Source of the DNA: Nonomuraea candida
Lineage (GTDB): Bacteria > Actinomycetota > Actinomycetes > Streptosporangiales > Streptosporangiaceae
Direction of reading: 5' to 3'
Length of the DNA: 64,000 bases
Assembly: GCF_000725485.1 (NCBI RefSeq)
Contig: NZ_JOAG01000012.1
Span: forward strand, 248,001 to 312,000
The position numbers were made by a program, and so were the translations under genes. This document shows positions 52,853-64,000 of this stretch, one piece after another (positions within the stretch are counted from its first letter, which is position 1; each line of letters starts with the position of its first letter). Under the pieces are notes generated by a model, which had not been told where the DNA came from, searched no databases, and was given only the letters and a program-made list of their open reading frames with translations.

Positions 52853-52866
52853 TCAAACATATTTGA
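52853..52866. promoter_or_regulatory. AT-rich palindrome just before galE
   Basis: TCAAA-CATA-TTTGA in a TTACAAAATCAAACATATTT stretch, 12 nt upstream of the galE start and overlapping where RNA polymerase would bind. Possible operator; TATGCT (about 52827) is a possible -10. Confidence 0.5.
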
Positions 52867-52878
52867 ACAGGAGTGCAC

Positions 52879-53826
52879 ATGAGGCTACTGGTCACCGGTG
52901 GCGCCGGGTACATCGGCAGCGTCGTCGCCGCCCAGCTCGTCGAGGCGGGGCACGACGTGACCGTCCTCGACGACCTGTCGACCGGGCACGAGGACGCCGT
53001 CCCCGAGGGCGCCCGCTTCGTGCGCGCCGACATCACCGAGGCCGGGCAGGCGCTGGCCGGCGTGGAGGCGGTGCTGCACTTCGCGGCCAGGTCGCTGGTG
53101 GGCGAGTCGGTGCAGCAGCCGGGGCGCTACTGGGACAACAACCTGGGCGGGACGCTGGGGCTGCTCGACGCCATGCGGGACCACGGCGTGGACCGGATCG
53201 TGTTCTCCTCGACGGCGGCCACGTACGGGGAGCCGGAGCGCTCGCCGATCGAGGAGGGCGACCCGACGCGCCCGACCAACCCCTACGGCGCCTCCAAGCT
53301 GGCCGTGGACACCGCGCTGAGCGCCTACGCCCGCCAGCGCGGGCTGGGCGCGGTGAGCCTGCGGTACTTCAACGTGGCCGGCGCCTACGGCCGCTACCGC
53401 GAGCGGCACGCCGTCGAGACCCACCTCATCCCCAACGTGCTGAAGGTGGCGACCGGCGAGCGGGCGTCGGTGAGCGTGTTCGGCACCGACTACCCCACGC
53501 CCGACGGCACCTGCGTGCGCGACTACATCCACGTCGCCGACCTGGCCAAGGCCCACCTGCTCGCGCTGGACGCGACCACGCCGGGCGAGCACCGGATCTA
53601 CAACCTGGGCAACGGCACCGGGTTCTCCGTGCAGGAGGTGATCTCGGTCTGCCGCGAGGTGACCGGGCACGAGATCCCCGCCGTCGTCGAAGGCCGGCGG
53701 GCGGGCGACCCGGCCGTGCTCGTCGCCTCGTCCGCCAAGATCCAGCGGGAGCTGGGGTGGAAGGCCGAGCGCGCGTCGCTGCGCGACATCGTTTCGGACG
53801 CCTGGGGAGCGCTTTCTGGCGAATGA
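52879..53826 (+). CDS. galE: UDP-glucose 4-epimerase
   Basis: SDR-type epimerase of 315 aa: [20 protein letters not shown] (GxxGxxG), Ser-Thr in [13 protein letters not shown], catalytic Tyr-Lys [12 protein letters not shown], then [16 protein letters not shown]. Interconverts UDP-glucose and UDP-galactose for envelope glycans and galactose use. ATG 52879 has GGAG at 5 nt; a GTG two codons earlier is in frame. Confidence 0.94.
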   Translation: MRLLVTGGAGYIGSVVAAQLVEAGHDVTVLDDLSTGHEDAVPEGARFVRADITEAGQALAGVEAVLHFAARSLVGESVQQPGRYWDNNLGGTLGLLDAMRDHGVDRIVFSSTAATYGEPERSPIEEGDPTRPTNPYGASKLAVDTALSAYARQRGLGAVSLRYFNVAGAYGRYRERHAVETHLIPNVLKVATGERASVSVFGTDYPTPDGTCVRDYIHVADLAKAHLLALDATTPGEHRIYNLGNGTGFSVQEVISVCREVTGHEIPAVVEGRRAGDPAVLVASSAKIQRELGWKAERASLRDIVSDAWGALSGE

Positions 53827-53864
53827 GCCATGCGCGGCGCGAATATGTGCTGTGATACCGAAAT

Positions 53865-54065
53865 GTGAGGAGCTTTTCACCAAGGGTCACGAAGCTGGTC
53901 TTCTGCGCCCTCGTCGTGATGGCCAGCCTCCTGGCCGCGGCCGGCGTGGTCTTCGCGACCCCGGCGCCCGCCCCGGTCACCCGGCCCACGTCCTGCCCGG
54001 AGGCGAGCAGCCCGGAGGCGCCCGGCCCAGACGCGCACCTCCCGGGGACGCCTCAGGAGGAGTGA
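53865..54065 (+). CDS. Small exported or membrane-anchored protein (66 aa)
   Basis: GTG start at 53865 gives VRSFSPRVTKLVFCALVVMA, a hydrophobic signal or anchor, followed by an Ala/Pro/Glu/Ser-rich tail (RPTSCPEASSPEAPG). No homology recognised. GATACC with TGTG in front lies about 6 nt upstream, so a leaderless transcript is conceivable. Could also be spurious; codon positions look normal. Confidence 0.45.
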   Translation: MRSFSPRVTKLVFCALVVMASLLAAAGVVFATPAPAPVTRPTSCPEASSPEAPGPDAHLPGTPQEE

Positions 54066-54083
54066 CGGCGGGCCGCGCCGGGA

Positions 54084-54120
54084 AAGCGAAACGCGCGCTC
54101 CCGCAGCCGGGAGCGCGCGT
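54084..54120. terminator. Bidirectional terminator between the small gene and mdh
   Basis: Perfect 13-bp stem, ACGCGCGCTCCCG (54091-54103) with its complement (54108-54120), 4-nt loop. On the minus strand it is followed by TTTCGCTTT. Fourteen nt past the mdh stop. Confidence 0.85.
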
Positions 54121-54134
54121 CGTTCGAGCTCGGG

Positions 54135-55130
<996 letters not shown>

Positions 55131-55179
55131 CTAACTCCCAGCAAGAATCGTTGACGCCTGGGATGTTACCCGCTCGTCA

Positions 55180-57489
<2,310 letters not shown>

Positions 57490-57578
57490 TCGTCATCCCC
57501 ACGTGTACTGAACCCCATCGACGCAAACTTTACGACGCTCAGCAACTTCACAGGGATCTGTTAAGGCTTGGGCACGTT

Positions 57579-57758
57579 ACGGCTTCGCCTCTTTCCACCT
57601 CCCGGACCACGGCTTCGCCTCTCGCCCCCTCCGGAACCACGGCTTCGCCTCTCGCCCCCTCCGGAACCACGGCTTCCTCTCTCGCCCTCTCCGGAACCAC
57701 GGCTTCCTCTCTCGCCCCCTCCGGAACCACGGCTTCGCCTCTCGCCGCTTTCCGGGCC
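57579..57758. repeat. 30-bp tandem repeat, 6 copies, before the kinase and saccharopine-dehydrogenase-like genes
   Basis: Units begin at 57579, 57609, 57639, 57669, 57699 and 57729; consensus ACGGCTTCGCCTCTCGCC then CCCTCCGGAACC. The inner four are nearly identical, the ends drift. The period is a multiple of 3 and free of stops in some frames, giving decapeptide repeats on paper (PRLRLSPPPE; GEAVVPEGAR), but no SD or start supports translation. Fills the divergent spacer 57490-57797. Confidence 0.88.
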
Positions 57759-57797
57759 TCCTTGCGCCGCGACCGCTTCCGCGCGAACCTCTGGATC

Positions 57798-58928
57798 GTG
57801 GAACGCCCCTTCGACATCGTGCTCTTCGGCGCCGGCGGGTTCACCGGCGCGCTGACGGCCGCCTACCTCGCGCGGGCCGCGGGCCCCGGCGTGCGCTGGG
57901 CGGTGGCCGGGCGCGACCGGGCCAAGCTGGCCCGGCTCGGGCTGGACGTGCCGATCCTGGTCGCCGACGCCGCCGACCCGGCCTCCCTGGCGGCGCTGGC
58001 CCGCGGTACGCGGGTGCTAGCCACCACCGTGGGCCCGTACGTACGGCACGGCGACGGCGTGGTGGCCAACTGCGCCGAGGCCGGCACGCACTACCTGGAC
58101 CTGACGGGCGAGGCGGAGTTCGTGGACCGGACGTACGTGCGTCATCACCACCGCGCGCTCAGGAGCGGCGCCAAGCTCGTGCACGCCTGCGGCTTCGACT
58201 CGATCCCGTTCGACCTCGGCGTCCTGCACACGGTCACCAAACTGCCCGAGGGCGTCCCGCTCAAGGTCAGCGGCTTCCTGCGGACGAGCATGCGCCCGTC
58301 GGGCGGCACCCTGGCCTCGGCGCTGTCGGTGCTGGGCCGGGCGCGCCAGACGGTGGCCGAGGGCGCCCGGCGGCGCGCGGCCGAGGTCCCGCCCCGGGGC
58401 CGCACGGTCAGCTCGCTGCCGGGAGGCCCGCGTCACGTGGGCGGCGGCTGGGCCCTGCCCCTGCCCACGGTCGATCCGCTGATCGTCGGCTACTCCGCCC
58501 GCCTGCTCGACCGCTACGGCCCCCGCTTCACCTACCGCCACCACTACGCGGTCAGGACCCTGCCCCGGGCGCTGGCCACGGCGGCCGGCGCGGGCGCGTT
58601 CGCGGTGCTCGCGCAGCTCCCTCCGGCGCGCCGGCTGCTCCAGGAGCGGCTGCGGCCCGGCGACGGCCCCTCGCCCGAGCAGCGGGCCAGGAGCTGGTTC
58701 AAGGCGACGTTCCTGGGCGAGGGCGGGGGCGAGCGGGTGGTCACGGAGGTGTCGGGGGGCGACCCCGGCTACGACGAGACCGCCAAGATGCTCGCGGAGT
58801 CGGCCCTCTGCCTGGCCTTCGACGACGTCCCCGACCGCGCGGGCCAGCTCACCACGGCCTCGGCCATGGGCCGGCCCCTCATCGACCGCCTCCACCGGGC
58901 CGGCATCGCCTTCACCCGGCGGTCCTGA
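57798..58928 (+). CDS. Saccharopine dehydrogenase family (trans-acting enoyl reductase-like) oxidoreductase
   Basis: NAD(P)-binding protein of 376 aa: VERPFDIVLFGAGGFTGALT, TVGPYVRHGDGVVANCAEAG, HYLDLTGEAEFVDRTY, LVHACGFDSIPFDLGVL. Related to mycobacterial trans-acting enoyl reductases and eukaryotic SCCPDH-like proteins; probably acts on lipid or acyl intermediates, substrate unknown. GTG 57798 gives the family start; the frame is open to 57762 through the edge of the repeat. Its last codons lie in a 30-bp triplication. Confidence 0.85.
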   Translation: MERPFDIVLFGAGGFTGALTAAYLARAAGPGVRWAVAGRDRAKLARLGLDVPILVADAADPASLAALARGTRVLATTVGPYVRHGDGVVANCAEAGTHYLDLTGEAEFVDRTYVRHHHRALRSGAKLVHACGFDSIPFDLGVLHTVTKLPEGVPLKVSGFLRTSMRPSGGTLASALSVLGRARQTVAEGARRRAAEVPPRGRTVSSLPGGPRHVGGGWALPLPTVDPLIVGYSARLLDRYGPRFTYRHHYAVRTLPRALATAAGAGAFAVLAQLPPARRLLQERLRPGDGPSPEQRARSWFKATFLGEGGGERVVTEVSGGDPGYDETAKMLAESALCLAFDDVPDRAGQLTTASAMGRPLIDRLHRAGIAFTRRS

Positions 58929-59000
58929 CCCCGCCTCCGCTTCACCCGGCGGTCCTGACCCCGCCTCCGTTTCACCCGGCGGTCCTGACCCCGCCTCCGC
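58911..59000 (+). repeat. 30-bp triplication of the gene end including its stop codon
   Basis: Units 58911-58940, 58941-58970, 58971-59000, identical but for one base. Unit 1 contains the last five codons (Phe-Thr-Arg-Arg-Ser) and TGA of the saccharopine-dehydrogenase-like gene; units 2 and 3 repeat them in the same phase beyond the stop. Confidence 0.9.
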
Positions 59001-59006
59001 GCGCCG

Positions 59007-60035
59007 TCAGTACGGCAGACTCCAGGCGGCGAAGGCCTTGCGCATGTACGGGGCCTTGTACTTCGGATAGGCCACCGTGCGCACGTCCCCGTCGGAGGTG
59101 TAGCGCATGTCCGGGTTCTTCTTGAGCCAGTCGAGCCACGCCTCGGAGCAGAACTGGGCGCAGTCGCCCTTCTTCTCCATGACCTTGATGCGCGGGATGC
59201 CGGCCGGGTCGAACGACTTGCTGAAGGGCGCCGGCGCGGGGGTGTACCCGGCCAGGAAGGCGCCCTGGTGGTTGTAGAGCTTGCCGCGCATGGCCCAGTC
59301 CTTCTTGGTGGGCTGGTTGCCGTACGGCAGGGCGATCGTGGTGGGCTTGGTGTAGGACAGGGCGCCGATCTGCTTGGCGATCGTGCCGATCTGCTCCTCG
59401 ACCTGCTGGCGCGAGCGGCCCCGCAGGTTGAGGTGGTCACGGGTGTGGTTGCCGATCTCGAAGCCGTTGTCCTTGAGCCAGAGCAGGGCCTGCGCCTGCT
59501 CCTCGCGCACGGTCTTACCGAACATGTCGCGCGTGACGTAGAAGGTGGCCTTCGCCGGCCAGCCCGGGTTCCTGGCGGCCACCTCCTTCAGGATCGCGAC
59601 CGCGGTGTCCTTCTGGGGGACGCCCATCTCGTTCAGGGTGAGCTGCGAGGGCGAGGAGTCGTCGAAGGTCAGGACGACCGGGTGCTTGCCCGCCGGGATG
59701 TCGATCTTGCCGGCCACCATCTCGGCGGCCGTGATCGGCACGTATCCCTCCCGTACGAGCCGTTCCAGGTCGGCCCGGAACTGCTGCGGCGACCTGTCGT
59801 CGGTCGTCTGCGGCTTCGGGACGATCCGGTGGAACATCAGCACCGGGATCTGCCCCAGCTCGTTCGCCTTGACCTTGGCGGCCCTGGCGACCTTGGCGGC
59901 CCGGTCGGCCTTGGCCTTGGCGGCGGCGTCGACCTTCTTGGTGGCCAGCTTGGTGGTCTCGGGCTGAGAGTCACAGCCCGTCAGGATGGCGGCGGCGGTG
60001 AGCGCCCCCAGCCCACTCAGAATTCGCAGTCGCAT
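59007..60035 (-). CDS. Polysaccharide deacetylase family lipoprotein (NodB domain)
   Basis: Lipoprotein of 342 aa: signal MRLRILSGLGALTAAAILTG with Cys21 lipobox, Lys/Ala-rich helical stalk (about 30-60), then NodB fold: VLTFDDSSPSQ (metal Asp), GFEIGNHTRDHLNL (HxxxH), and a late KPTTIALPYGNQP. It probably removes N-acetyl groups from cell-wall or extracellular glycans; the family's catalytic base DD is present. ATG 60035 with GGGGGG 5 nt upstream; the frame extends to 60101. Confidence 0.88.
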   Translation of the reverse strand: MRLRILSGLGALTAAAILTGCDSQPETTKLATKKVDAAAKAKADRAAKVARAAKVKANELGQIPVLMFHRIVPKPQTTDDRSPQQFRADLERLVREGYVPITAAEMVAGKIDIPAGKHPVVLTFDDSSPSQLTLNEMGVPQKDTAVAILKEVAARNPGWPAKATFYVTRDMFGKTVREEQAQALLWLKDNGFEIGNHTRDHLNLRGRSRQQVEEQIGTIAKQIGALSYTKPTTIALPYGNQPTKKDWAMRGKLYNHQGAFLAGYTPAPAPFSKSFDPAGIPRIKVMEKKGDCAQFCSEAWLDWLKKNPDMRYTSDGDVRTVAYPKYKAPYMRKAFAAWSLPY

Positions 60036-60125
60036 CCGAACCCCCCGAAACGTGTACGACCGTTCTGAGCTGGCTCTTACCCACGTGATCAACTGCACCA
60101 CGCCGCACCCGCGGTCAAGACATGG

Positions 60126-60155
60126 AAAAGGGCCGCCCGGCAGCGGACGGCCCTT
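60126..60155 (-). terminator. Intrinsic terminator after icd
   Basis: AAGGGCCG-C-CCG, loop GCAG, complementary arm to 60155 (11 pairs, one mismatch); on the minus strand followed by TTTTCC. Sixteen nt beyond the icd stop. Confidence 0.85.
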
Positions 60156-60170
60156 CGCGGGAAGGAACGA

Positions 60171-61385
60171 TCAAGCCATCTTCTTCTTGAGGTTCTCGTC
60201 CAGCGCCGCCAGGAAGTCCTGGGTGGTCAGCCACTTGGCGTCGCCGCCGACCAGGAGCGCGAGGTCCTTGGTCATCTGGCCGCCCTCGACGGTCTCGATG
60301 CAGACCTGCTCCAGCTTGTCGGCGAACTCCGACACCGCGGGGGTGTTGTCGAGCTTGCCGCGGTGGGCCAGGCCACGCGTCCACGCGAAGATCGAGGCGA
60401 TCGGGTTGGTGGAGGTGGGCTTGCCCTGCTGGTGCTGGCGGTAGTGGCGGGTCACGGTGCCGTGCGCGGCCTCGGCCTCGACGGTCCGGCCGTCGGGGGT
60501 CATCAGGACCGAGGTCATCAGGCCGAGCGAGCCGAAGCCCTGGGCGACAGTGTCGGACTGGACGTCGCCGTCGTAGTTCTTGGCGGCCCAGACGTAGCCG
60601 CCCTCCCACTTCAGCGCCGCGGCGACCATGTCGTCGATGAGGCGGTGCTCGTAGGTCAGGCCGGCCTGCTCGAACTGGTCCTTGAACTCGGTCTCGTAGA
60701 CCTCGGCGAAGATGTCCTTGAAGCGGCCGTCGTAGGCCTTGAGGATCGTGTTCTTCGTGGAGAGGTAGACCGGGTAGTTGCGGGCCAGGCCGTAGCGCAT
60801 CGAGGCGCGGGCGAAGTCGCGGATCGACTCGTCCAGGTTGTACATCGCCATCGCGACGCCGCCGCCGGGGAAGTCGTACACGTCGAGCTCGATCGGCTCG
60901 GAGCCGTCCTTGGGCGTGTACGTCAGGGTGAGCGTGCCCTCGCCGGGGATCTTCAGGTCGGTGGCGCGGTACTGGTCGCCGAAGGCGTGACGGCCGACGA
61001 CGATCGGCTTGGTCCAGCCGGGGACGAGCCGCGGCACGTTCGACATGATGATCGGCTCGCGGAAGATCACGCCGCCGAGGATGTTGCGGATGGTCCCGTT
61101 GGGGGACTTCCACATCTTCTTGAGGCCGAACTCCTCGACGCGCGCCTCGTCCGGGGTGATGGTGGCGCACTTCACACCGACGCCGTACTTCTTGATGGCG
61201 TTCGCGGCGTCGATGGTGACCTGGTCGTCCGTGGCGTCTCGGTGCTCGATCCCGAGGTCGTAGTACTTCAGGTCGACGTCGAGGTAGGGAAGGATCAGCT
61301 GGTCCTTGATGAACTGCCAGATGATCCGGGTCATCTCGTCGCCGTCAAGCTCGACGACGGGGCCCTCCACCTTGATCTTGGGCAT
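60171..61385 (-). CDS. icd: Isocitrate dehydrogenase, NADP-dependent (eukaryotic-like dimeric type)
   Basis: TCA-cycle enzyme of 404 aa converting isocitrate to 2-oxoglutarate. [20 protein letters not shown] start, [20 protein letters not shown] substrate loop, [20 protein letters not shown] metal site, [24 protein letters not shown] loop. Produces the 2-oxoglutarate whose fate GarA/OdhI-type FHA proteins control in other actinobacteria. Confidence 0.96.
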   Translation of the reverse strand: MPKIKVEGPVVELDGDEMTRIIWQFIKDQLILPYLDVDLKYYDLGIEHRDATDDQVTIDAANAIKKYGVGVKCATITPDEARVEEFGLKKMWKSPNGTIRNILGGVIFREPIIMSNVPRLVPGWTKPIVVGRHAFGDQYRATDLKIPGEGTLTLTYTPKDGSEPIELDVYDFPGGGVAMAMYNLDESIRDFARASMRYGLARNYPVYLSTKNTILKAYDGRFKDIFAEVYETEFKDQFEQAGLTYEHRLIDDMVAAALKWEGGYVWAAKNYDGDVQSDTVAQGFGSLGLMTSVLMTPDGRTVEAEAAHGTVTRHYRQHQQGKPTSTNPIASIFAWTRGLAHRGKLDNTPAVSEFADKLEQVCIETVEGGQMTKDLALLVGGDAKWLTTQDFLAALDENLKKKMA

Positions 61386-61438
61386 GCGAATGGTTCCCCT
61401 TCAATGAATGGATGCGTTGAGGCTATCGGACCGTCAGG

Positions 61439-61738
61439 TCACGGGGCGAAAAGGGACAGGATGAGCGCCTTCAGCTCGTTGTTGTAGAGCAAGAGCGAGG
61501 TCAGGACCAGCACGAATCCGAACACGGACAGCGTGATGACGTCGTTCTTCTTGCTCCTGAGCGCGAGCTGGCCGCCGTAGCCGGCGAAGCGCAGCGCGGC
61601 GGCGACCATGATGACGCCGCCCAGCACGAACCCGCCCCAGCGCGGGTTCGCGATGAAGATCACGAGCACGCCGACGGCCGCACCCGCCAGGATCAGCGGG
61701 TACGGCCCCCAGCTCTCGCGTTCGGTCCCTTGGCTCAA
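61439..61738 (-). CDS. DUF3017 small membrane protein
   Basis: Protein of 99 aa with three helices: YPLILAGAAVGVLVIFIANP, GGFVLGGVIMVAAALRFAGY, VITLSVFGFVLVLTSLLLYN. DUF3017 family, typically next to TCA or folate genes in actinobacteria; function unknown. Between citrate synthase and icd, same strand, gaps 70 and 53 nt. Confidence 0.85.
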   Translation of the reverse strand: MSQGTERESWGPYPLILAGAAVGVLVIFIANPRWGGFVLGGVIMVAAALRFAGYGGQLALRSKKNDVITLSVFGFVLVLTSLLLYNNELKALILSLFAP

Positions 61739-61808
61739 CGCGCCCTGCTTATGGCCGCATGCGCACGGGCCTGTGTCGGCATCGTGCCTCGCTCTCTCCG
61801 GCCCAGGC

Positions 61809-62930
61809 TCATCGCTCGTCTATCGGCTTCCACTTCTGGTCGGTCTCACCGATGTACTCACTGTCGGGGCGGATCAGCCGGTTGTCGGCGTGCTGCTCGA
61901 TCACGTGAGCGGTCCAGCCGGACATGCGGCTGATGGAGAAGACCGGCGTGAACAGGTCGGTCGGGATGCCCAGGTAGTGGTAGACCGAGGCGGCGTAGAA
62001 GTCGACGTTGGGGTAGAGGCCCTTGGTCTCGAAGACGACTTCCTCCATCTCCTTGGACATCCGGTAGTAAGTGTCGTCGCCGCTGGATTCGCCCAGCTCG
62101 GCCGACATTCTACGCAGATGCGTGGCGCGCGGGTCCTCGGTCTTGTAGACGCGGTGGCCGAAGCCCATGATCTTCTCGCCGGCGGCCAGCTTGTCGCGCA
62201 CGGCCTGCGCCACGCCGCCGGGCGACAACGACTCCAGCGTCTTCATGACCTGCTCGTTCGCCCCGCCGTGCAGCGGGCCCTTGAGGGTGCCGATCGCGGC
62301 GACGATGGCCGAGTGCATGTCCGACAGGGTCGCGGCGCAGACGCGGGCGGCGAAGGTGGAGGCGTTCATGGTGTGGTCGGCGTGCAGCACCAGGCACTCG
62401 TCGAAGATCTCGACCTCGCGCGGATCGGGAGTGCGGCCGGTGACCTGGAGCAGGAAGTTCGCGGCGATGCTCAGCGACGGGTCGGGCTCGGGAGCCTCGG
62501 CGCCGGTGCGGGCGGCGTGGTAGCGGGCGACGAGCAGCGGCTGCTGCGCGACCAGCCGGGCGGCCTTGCGCAGGTTGGCCTCGGGCGCGATGGAGTCTTT
62601 GTCCGGATCGTCCGCGCCGGACAGCGACACCAGGGAGCGCAGCGCCTCCATGGGTTTCTGTTTCTCGGCGATCTCGGCGATGTTCGCGGACACCAGGGCG
62701 CCCAGCTCTCTGCCTCGCACCAGCTCGGCGCCGTAGGCGTCGAGCTCGGCACGCGTGGGCAGCTTCCCCCGCTGGAGCAGGTACGCGGTCTCCTCGAACG
62801 TCGCGCGGCCGGCCAGGTCGTGGATGTCGAATCCACGATAGAAGAGGCGACCGGCCTTTCCGTCGATGTCACTCAGCGCAGTGGACGCCGCGACGACATC
62901 GGCCAGACCTTTCGTGGGCTTGTCCGCCAT
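61809..62930 (-). CDS. gltA: Citrate synthase
   Basis: Enzyme of 373 aa condensing oxaloacetate and acetyl-CoA; 2-methylcitrate synthase activity is possible in this short (type II-like) group. Catalytic His blocks LKGPLHGGANEQVMKTLESL and KIMGFGHRVYKTEDPRATHL and the Asp block DFYAASVYHYLG are present. ATG 62930 has GGAGG 7-9 nt upstream. Divergent from the FHA-HTH gene. Confidence 0.94.
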   Translation of the reverse strand: MADKPTKGLADVVAASTALSDIDGKAGRLFYRGFDIHDLAGRATFEETAYLLQRGKLPTRAELDAYGAELVRGRELGALVSANIAEIAEKQKPMEALRSLVSLSGADDPDKDSIAPEANLRKAARLVAQQPLLVARYHAARTGAEAPEPDPSLSIAANFLLQVTGRTPDPREVEIFDECLVLHADHTMNASTFAARVCAATLSDMHSAIVAAIGTLKGPLHGGANEQVMKTLESLSPGGVAQAVRDKLAAGEKIMGFGHRVYKTEDPRATHLRRMSAELGESSGDDTYYRMSKEMEEVVFETKGLYPNVDFYAASVYHYLGIPTDLFTPVFSISRMSGWTAHVIEQHADNRLIRPDSEYIGETDQKWKPIDER

Positions 62931-62990
62931 GAGTGTTTCCTCCGCTTATCTTCGTCCGAAGTCTACCCGTGAGCAGGCAAAATCGCCGGT

Positions 62991-63006
62991 AAAGGTCCAG
63001 ACCAAT
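62991..63006 (-). promoter_or_regulatory. Possible DasR-like (GntR) site in the citrate synthase leader
   Basis: Minus strand ATTGGTCTGGACCTTT, about 12 of 16 positions like the DasR consensus I recall (ACTGGTCTAGACCACT), including the GGTC-NN-GACC core. About 60 nt upstream of the citrate synthase start. Other HutC-type regulators share this core. Confidence 0.4.
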
Positions 63007-63014
63007 TTCACGAC

Positions 63015-63042
63015 GGATTCTCCTTTCGGCAAAGGAGATTCC
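63015..63042. promoter_or_regulatory. Hairpin in the gltA/FHA-HTH divergent region
   Basis: Twelve-position stem, 11 paired (63015-63026 with 63031-63042), CGGC loop, core CTCCTTT/AAAGGAG. Symmetric and between both promoters; either a dyad operator or an RNA hairpin in the gltA leader. TTGGGT-18-TAGTTA (63055-63084) is a plausible promoter for the FHA gene. Confidence 0.5.
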
Positions 63043-63111
63043 GCATCCCCTCGGTTGGGTAAGCCGGAGCTGTAGTAATAGTTACGGCGGGCTACCTGGG
63101 GAGGAACTGCC

Positions 63112-63759
63112 GTGGAGGGGCCGTTCATACGCATCGAGGACACTGGCGAGGTGGTCCCGTTGCGCCCCGAGATCACGACGGTCGGAAGGGGCCGGGGTGT
63201 TGACATCCGGCTCACCGATCCCAGCGTGTCTCGACTCCATGCCGAGTTCGTCAGACGAGGACCCTACCTGTATGTCGTCGACCTGGGCCTGTCCAGGAAC
63301 GGCACACGGGTGAACGGCAGGCCGATCGCCCGGAGGGTCCTTGACGACGGCGACGTCGTCTCGTTCGGCGCGGCGCGGGGTCGCATCGGTGGAGTCCCGC
63401 GAGAGGACTTCACCCCCGAGGTCGAGCTGCGCAGGGCGGCGGCGCCCGAGCTGACCAGGCGCGAGGTCGACGTGCTGACCTCGCTCTGCAGGCCGGCGCT
63501 GTCGGACGAGGCGTTCGTCGCTCCGGCGACCGCACGCGAGATCGCCGACGACCTGGTCGTGACCGAGGCCGCGGTCAAGCAGCATCTGCTGCGGCTCTAC
63601 CAGAAGTTCCGGATTCCCGAGGGCACCAACCGGCGCACCCGGCTGGCCAACGAGGTCGTCGCGCTCGGTCTCGTGCGCCCGACCCCGGTGGTTCCGCCAC
63701 AGCGGTCGTCGGGAGCGGGCGCCGAGCAGCCATCGGCGGCTGGGCGCAGGGCTTCTTAG
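63112..63759 (+). CDS. FHA-domain protein with C-terminal LuxR-like HTH
   Basis: Protein of 215 aa. FHA domain at about 15-95: VGRGRGVDIRLTDPSVSRLH (GR...SRxH) and LSRNGTRVNGRPI (NGTxVNG), so phosphothreonine binding should be intact. A winged/LuxR-like HTH follows (about 110-180: TRREVDVLTSLCRPALSDEA; TEAAVKQHLLRLYQKFRIPE). The tail is Pro/Ala/Ser-rich. GTG 63112 has GGAGG 7 nt upstream. Divergent from citrate synthase and 6 kb from the receptor kinase, so it may be a phosphorylation-dependent regulator of central metabolism. Confidence 0.85.
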   Translation: MEGPFIRIEDTGEVVPLRPEITTVGRGRGVDIRLTDPSVSRLHAEFVRRGPYLYVVDLGLSRNGTRVNGRPIARRVLDDGDVVSFGAARGRIGGVPREDFTPEVELRRAAAPELTRREVDVLTSLCRPALSDEAFVAPATAREIADDLVVTEAAVKQHLLRLYQKFRIPEGTNRRTRLANEVVALGLVRPTPVVPPQRSSGAGAEQPSAAGRRAS

Positions 63760-64000
63760 GAGCGGGCTTCCGCAGAGGCCGGGCTCCGCACGGAGCAGGG
63801 CTTCGGCAAGGGGCAGGCTTCTCGGAAGCGGGGCTTTCGGGAACCGGATCGCGACCGGGGCTTCGGCGAGGGGTTCCGGCAGCATCGGGCCCCGAGCGTC
63901 CGCCGCGCCCCTCGCGGGGCGCGGATCCGAGCAGCGGTGAACGCCCGAGGGCGCGCGCCGGGCTCGTCGCCGGTCAGGAAAACGGCCGGCGACGTGCGCG
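63760..64000. other. Right-edge non-coding stretch with two hairpins
   Basis: No supported gene. Degenerate GGGCTTC/GGGCTCC repeats (63747-63860), a perfect 9-bp hairpin CCGCGCCCC-TCGC-GGGGCGCGG (63903-63924), and CGTCGCCGG/CCGGCGACG (63965-63973 with 63986-63994) whose loop holds GGAAAACGG. The last may be a terminator for a gene beyond the edge. Confidence 0.5.

Noticed and set aside
57579..57758. CRISPR-like array of 30-bp repeats
   Set aside because: Units are directly adjacent with no unique spacers and no cas genes are present; it is a simple tandem repeat.
57548..57855. Repeat-peptide proteins read from the 30-bp array on either strand
   Set aside because: No SD, no credible start, and the open frames follow automatically from a 30-bp period lacking stops.

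Overview
The window is about 70% or more GC with strong G/C at third codon positions, many GTG and TTG starts, tightly overlapping operons, lipoprotein signals and a gene set typical of filamentous actinobacteria (SCO4848-like protein, DUF3017, Lpd-type quinone reductase, XRE-TPR regulator, double-module Lrp). I infer a Streptosporangiales-type actinomycete, possibly Nonomuraea-like. The genus is a guess from gene content. No rRNA, tRNA, CRISPR, prophage or transposase was found.

Layout. 1-7.4 kb (minus): a sugar operon with GH31 alpha-xylosidase, CUT1 binding protein, two permeases and a secreted GH3 enzyme cut by the left edge; a 6-8-6 palindrome sits at its promoter, and xyloglucan oligosaccharides are the likely substrate. 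7.5-16 kb: LpdA-type quinone reductase, a gamma-glutamylcyclotransferase-fold protein, an MHS transporter divergent from a double-module Lrp regulator and an M20 peptidase, then purine nucleoside phosphorylase and a phosphosugar mutase. 16-17.6 kb: an ATPase with a DUF234-type C-terminus behind an unusual three-hairpin leader. 17.7-20 kb (minus): MerR, ECF sigma factor and GyrI-like protein. 20.1-23 kb: TetR, acyl-CoA synthetase and a crotonase. 23-38.7 kb: adenosine deaminase, cupin and lipoprotein genes, a MarR/MFS efflux pair, then the nucleoside operon (BMP lipoprotein, ATPase, two permeases, cytidine deaminase, thymidine phosphorylase), a secreted X-Pro peptidase and an amidohydrolase. 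As I recall it, the Mycobacterium tuberculosis lpdA-amiA/B-deoD-pmmB-add-deoA-cdd region has a similar gene set.

39-54 kb: an orphan PGM1-like ATP-grasp ligase, a cell-wall D,D-carboxypeptidase, a YihY membrane protein, an XRE-TPR regulator with a small partner ORF, a NarL-type two-component system next to a MacB/FtsX-type ABC exporter, trpS, a CNNM/CorC-type protein, galE and a small exported protein. 54-64 kb: central carbon metabolism (malate dehydrogenase, isocitrate dehydrogenase, DUF3017, citrate synthase) mixed with a receptor-like Ser/Thr kinase carrying an extracellular amino-acid-binding domain and with an FHA-HTH protein.

The most unusual signals are: (i) the kinase-TM-SBP receptor immediately upstream of mdh, with an FHA-HTH gene beside citrate synthase, reminiscent of a compressed GlnH-GlnX-PknG-GarA circuit; (ii) the ATPase leader with two palindromes showing a compensatory base-pair change; (iii) short tandem duplications, often spanning stop codons and often a multiple of 3 bp long, in about ten intergenic gaps and inside a few genes; (iv) a start-site duplication that creates an 11-codon ORF between cdd and deoA. 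Coordinates were read by eye; starts were chosen from Shine-Dalgarno (SD) spacing and family N-termini.
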